From the NCBI GenBank assembly GCA_964539235.1, contig CAZIIK010000012.1:1-8362 (forward strand): a stretch of 8,362 bases of DNA, read 5' to 3'. The position numbers and the translations under genes were made by a program. Each line of letters begins with the position of its first letter. The stretch's first letter is position 1. The notes beneath the pieces are model-generated. The model searched no databases and was not told the origin of the DNA. It saw nothing but the letters and a program-made list of their open reading frames with translations. Shown here in pieces: positions 6,240 through 8,362 of this stretch. The DNA is from CAZIIK01 sp964539235. Its GTDB lineage: Bacteria; Pseudomonadota; Gammaproteobacteria; Francisellales; CACEW01.

Positions 6240-7216
6240 AACAAACCTGGCAAACCTTATTGCAAACAGGATTTTCTCACGTTGCGGATTTATTGGCCTA
6301 TTTAGAGCTAACTGCCGCTGATTTGCCTGGAGATGCGCGTGCTGAACAGGCGTTTGCATTTAAGGTACCCAGACCGTTTGCTGCACGTATGGTCAAAGGT
6401 GATCCACGGGATCCATTATTACGTCAGGTGTTGCCAGTTACAGACGAATTACAGTCTGTGTCAGGTTTCAGCCAAGATCCTTTAGGTGAGCAAACGGCCA
6501 ATGTGATGCCTGGGTTATTACATAAATATACGAGTCGGGTGTTATTAATTCTGACGGGCAATTGCGCCATCAACTGTCGTTACTGTTTTCGGCGTACCTT
6601 TGATTATGCCCACAATCGAATTAGTCGCGCTGAATGGGAGGCTGCTTTTGCTTATATTGCGTCAGATACATCCATTGAAGAAGTTATTCTCAGTGGAGGC
6701 GACCCATTGCTGGTTTCTGATGCTCACTTGGCTTTTGTATTGCAGGCATTAGAAGCTATTCCGCATGTGGTGCGTGTGCGGATTCATTCACGGATACCAA
6801 TTGTGCTGCCGCAAAGATTAACCTCTGATTTATTAAATCTACTGGGCAACACACGGTTTTCGGTGACTCTGGTGGTACATGCCAATCATGCTCAGGAATT
6901 GGACGATTCAGTTGCGCAGGCTTTGGATGCTTGTCGCCAAATGGGTTTGATGTTGTTAAACCAGTCGGTTTTGTTAGCGGGTGTTAATGATTCGGTTTCG
7001 AGTTTAGCAGCATTGAGTCGTCGGCTTTGGTCATTTGGGGTCCATCCTTACTATCTACACCTGTTGGACCCTGTCACGGGTACAGCGCATTTTCAGGTTA
7101 AGCAGGACACCGCGGTTGATTTACTTCAAGCATTGCGTGCCGAAATTTCAGGCTATCTGATACCTAGATTGTGTTATGAGCAAGCTGGGGCAAGTGCCAA
7201 GATTATCCTGTTTTAA
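6236..7216 (+). CDS. epmB: EF-P beta-lysylation protein EpmB (lysine 2,3-aminomutase)
   Basis: Radical-SAM, PLP-dependent enzyme that converts (S)-alpha-lysine to (R)-beta-lysine, which EpmA then attaches to elongation factor P so that ribosomes pass polyproline stretches. The ATG at 6236 overlaps the engB stop (ATGA) and gives 326 residues (E. coli 342). Collinear landmarks: FKVPRPFAARM and DPLLRQVLP (59-67) in the N-terminal part, GFSQDPLGEQ, PGLLHKY (92-98), the radical-SAM cysteines C110, C114 and C117 in the CAINCRYCFRR segment, SGGDPL (153-158), RIHSRIPIV (182-190), LLNQSVLL (240-247) and PYYLHLLDPV. The C-terminal tail keeps one lysine, K322, at the place where the family's PLP-binding lysine sits. 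The short N-terminal region separates it from catabolic lysine 2,3-aminomutases, which are longer. Neither efp nor epmA is in the window. Coupling to engB makes a small translation-related unit. Confidence 0.92.
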   Translation: MKQTWQTLLQTGFSHVADLLAYLELTAADLPGDARAEQAFAFKVPRPFAARMVKGDPRDPLLRQVLPVTDELQSVSGFSQDPLGEQTANVMPGLLHKYTSRVLLILTGNCAINCRYCFRRTFDYAHNRISRAEWEAAFAYIASDTSIEEVILSGGDPLLVSDAHLAFVLQALEAIPHVVRVRIHSRIPIVLPQRLTSDLLNLLGNTRFSVTLVVHANHAQELDDSVAQALDACRQMGLMLLNQSVLLAGVNDSVSSLAALSRRLWSFGVHPYYLHLLDPVTGTAHFQVKQDTAVDLLQALRAEISGYLIPRLCYEQAGASAKIILF

Positions 7217-7267
7217 TGGTGTTTCAGAGGGTCCCGTAATATTTTTTTATAAAAGTATATTTTTATG

Positions 7268-7273
7268 TATAAT
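7268..7273 (+). promoter_or_regulatory. -10 promoter candidate before the PAS/LuxR gene
   Basis: A perfect TATAAT lies at 7268-7273 in a very AT-rich stretch (about 7238-7290) between epmB and the PAS/LuxR reading frame. No convincing -35 box is seen 17 bases upstream (TTTTAT). Its position about 20 bases before the first ATG at 7292 is reasonable for a promoter, but AT-rich DNA makes chance matches likely. Confidence 0.3.
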
Positions 7274-7303
7274 TTGCAATATTAAATATTCATGCTGGTT
7301 TAA

Positions 7304-7917
7304 TTGGTGCTTAAATATACAGAAATAAGTGATTCTGATTTATCGACAGTGCAAGCCCAGAGTATTGGAACGTCTGAGGTGGATTGGGTGCCCAGTTTAG
7401 TCTATTGGAAAGATCGCGATGGTTTTTACCATGGATGTAATCAAGCCTGTCGAGACTCTGTGCTGCTGACGACACCGTTTGATGACATCCAGGGTTTGGA
7501 TGATTTTGATTTGTTCTCAGAATCTATGGCGTGTGCTTTTAGAGCAGATGATCAATATGTTGTGGAGCAAGGTATACAGAAAATATCGCATGAAAATTTT
7601 TTAGTTGATAACTTGTTTGTGCAACAAGTGACCTGTAAACAGCCGGTGTATAATAAAAATGGTGTGATCATAGGTGTTTCGGGTCGACTATCACAACACA
7701 CCAAGAATTGCTTCAAATGGGTCAGCAAGGTTTGCAGGATCTGAGTGAACGGGAAAAAGAAAGTTTAGTGAATTATTTATTTGGGCTGCCGTCTAAGGTG
7801 AGTGCCAAGGTGATGGGCATTTCGAATCGGACAGTCGAGAAACACTTGGATAACATTCGACTTAAATTGAACATGGATTCATTGTTGTGTTTGAGACGAC
7901 AGATGTTTGCCAGTTAA
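7304..7917 (+). pseudogene. PAS-domain/LuxR-type HTH transcriptional regulator, frameshifted
   Basis: Two overlapping frames make up one recognisable regulator. Frame 2 (7304-7744) encodes a PAS-like sensor, roughly residues 28-128, with the VYWKDRDGFYHGCNQ opening typical of a PAS fold and a closing G-V-I-I-G-V-S-G strand. Frame 1 (open through 7681, ending at TAA 7915-7917) encodes a LuxR/GerE helix-turn-helix: LSEREKESL, then GISNRTVEKHLDNIRLKL. The switch falls at a short AC repeat, 7696-7701. With two bases fewer there, the frames join into a single 203-residue protein with a smooth S-Q-H-Q-E-L-L-Q linker, the expected size for this architecture. The start is also poor: a TTG at 7304 or GTG at 7307, while the ATG at 7292 is followed in frame by a TAA at 7301. 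No Shine-Dalgarno sequence is visible. The parts are seen; the ligand and target genes are unknown. A pseudogene is most likely, but a sequencing error is possible. Confidence 0.65.
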
Positions 7918-8014
7918 TGGTAAATCTCTTACATGGTTTTAAGTGTTTTAAGCTACGTTTTTTTGCAGTGAATACAGTAAGTTAGCTCTCAATTCACACG
8001 GAAACTTTAAGCAC

Positions 8015-8292
8015 ATGGATTCGTCAACCTCTTCTGCTCTATCTCCTTTTTCTTTTGCCTACGAAGTCTTGCGACGTGCGTTCGAAGGTAATGACCTCCC
8101 GCAAAAAAATTGCAACGTGCCGTAAAGCGCGTTCTGGATTTGGCGGTTTCTCGAGGCTATACGCAGCGCCGAGATTTTTTGCATTATTTTACAACCGCTA
8201 CTTATCACTTGGCTTCAACTGAGAGGTTACCCGAGAAGCTTCTGCCTTCGGCCAAGCCTTTGTTAAAGGCATTTTTCAGCATGCTACCGTAA
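8015..8292 (+). pseudogene. small unknown basic protein, split at an A7 run (broken or frameshifted)
   Basis: An ATG at 8015 opens 36 codons in frame 2, ending at TAA 8123-8125. A frame-1 reading frame open from about 8110 to TAA 8290-8292 continues for 60 codons. Joining them by a -1 shift at the seven A bases 8103-8109 gives a continuous protein of 92 residues. It starts with a Ser/Thr-rich tail, then a run with many Arg/Lys and aromatic residues that looks helical, ending LPSAKPLLKAFFSMLP. In the upstream frame the bases 8104-8110 read A AAA AAT, a pattern of the X XXY YYZ slippery type. I recognise no family and no domain. Shine-Dalgarno support is weak (GGAAA, about 10 bases before the ATG). 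It may be a decayed gene, a homopolymer read error or, less likely, programmed frameshifting. Even the coding status is uncertain. Confidence 0.35.
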
Positions 8293-8303
8293 TGCACTCT
8301 ACA

Positions 8304-8342
8304 TTTGGATTTTTGATGCAAATTTGATCATCAAAAGCCAAA
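8304..8342 (+). repeat. imperfect inverted repeat downstream of the split ORF
   Basis: TTTTGATG at 8311-8318 pairs with CATCAAAA at 8329-8336 around a 10-base loop, and an outer TTTGG (8304-8308) pairs with CCAAA (8338-8342) across a small bulge. It starts 12 bases after the TAA at 8290-8292, a common place for a terminator. The stem is AT-rich and only a short TTTT follows some bases later, so it is not a clear intrinsic terminator. It could equally be a protein-binding site or chance. Confidence 0.3.
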
Positions 8343-8362
8343 AAGACTAATTTTCATGCAGC

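Noticed and set aside
6236..7216. Catabolic lysine 2,3-aminomutase (KamA) instead of EpmB
   Set aside because: The length is about 326 residues with an EpmB-like N-terminal region and tail; KamA enzymes are clearly longer, and no lysine fermentation genes are near.
7217..7250. Intrinsic terminator after epmB
   Set aside because: There is a run of seven T bases at 7242-7248, but the preceding GGGTCCC cannot form a stable stem-loop.
7918..7966. Terminator after the PAS/LuxR gene (T7 at 7958-7964)
   Set aside because: The bases before the T run contain a direct repeat TTTTAAG rather than an inverted repeat, so no stable hairpin is seen.
1..8362. CRISPR array, tRNA/rRNA, transposase or phage genes
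   Set aside because: No regularly spaced repeats, no cloverleaf or rRNA-like segments and no mobile-element proteins were seen on either strand.

Overview
The window looks like chromosomal DNA of a gammaproteobacterium of moderate GC content (roughly mid-40s percent by eye). The MraY, MurD, EngB and EpmB proteins are collinear with their E. coli counterparts. EpmB (EF-P beta-lysylation) is largely a gammaproteobacterial trait. A PAS-plus-LuxR-type HTH gene near the right end has an arrangement I associate, from memory, with Legionellales (Legionella/Coxiella-like bacteria). The order-level placement is inference; the class-level placement is fairly secure. All recognised genes lie on the + strand.

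Layout. (1) 1-195: C-terminal tail of an MscS-type small-conductance mechanosensitive channel, cut by the window edge. (2) 196-313: short gap holding at most a 23-codon acidic ORF fused to the mscS stop codon. (3) 314-5491: a tight four-gene block murE-murF-mraY-murD, with 22-, 7- and 1-nt overlaps at the three junctions. It encodes four consecutive steps of peptidoglycan precursor synthesis: addition of meso-DAP, addition of D-Ala-D-Ala and transfer to undecaprenyl phosphate, plus the earlier D-Glu addition. It is a fragment of the classical dcw (division and cell wall) cluster: ftsI is not upstream and ftsW/murG are not downstream. (4) 5492-5642: intergenic region with a good extended -10 promoter. 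(5) 5643-7216: engB (ribosome-assembly GTPase) and epmB (lysine 2,3-aminomutase for EF-P), joined by an ATGA overlap and both serving translation. (6) 7217-8362: AT-richer, less conserved end. It contains a frameshifted PAS/LuxR regulator, a second small ORF pair split at an A7 run, and an imperfect inverted repeat.

The core genes are ordinary and look functional. The points of interest are unusual substitutions in conserved Mur ligase motifs (DNAR for DNPR and TTLD for TTP in MurE; a Cys in the MurF P-loop; a shortened central domain in MurD), the high Cys/His content of MurE, the broken dcw context, and two consecutive genes at the right end that are each interrupted by a shift in the same direction at a short repeat. 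I found no convincing new biological system. The split ORF with a slippery heptamer is the nearest candidate for something undescribed.
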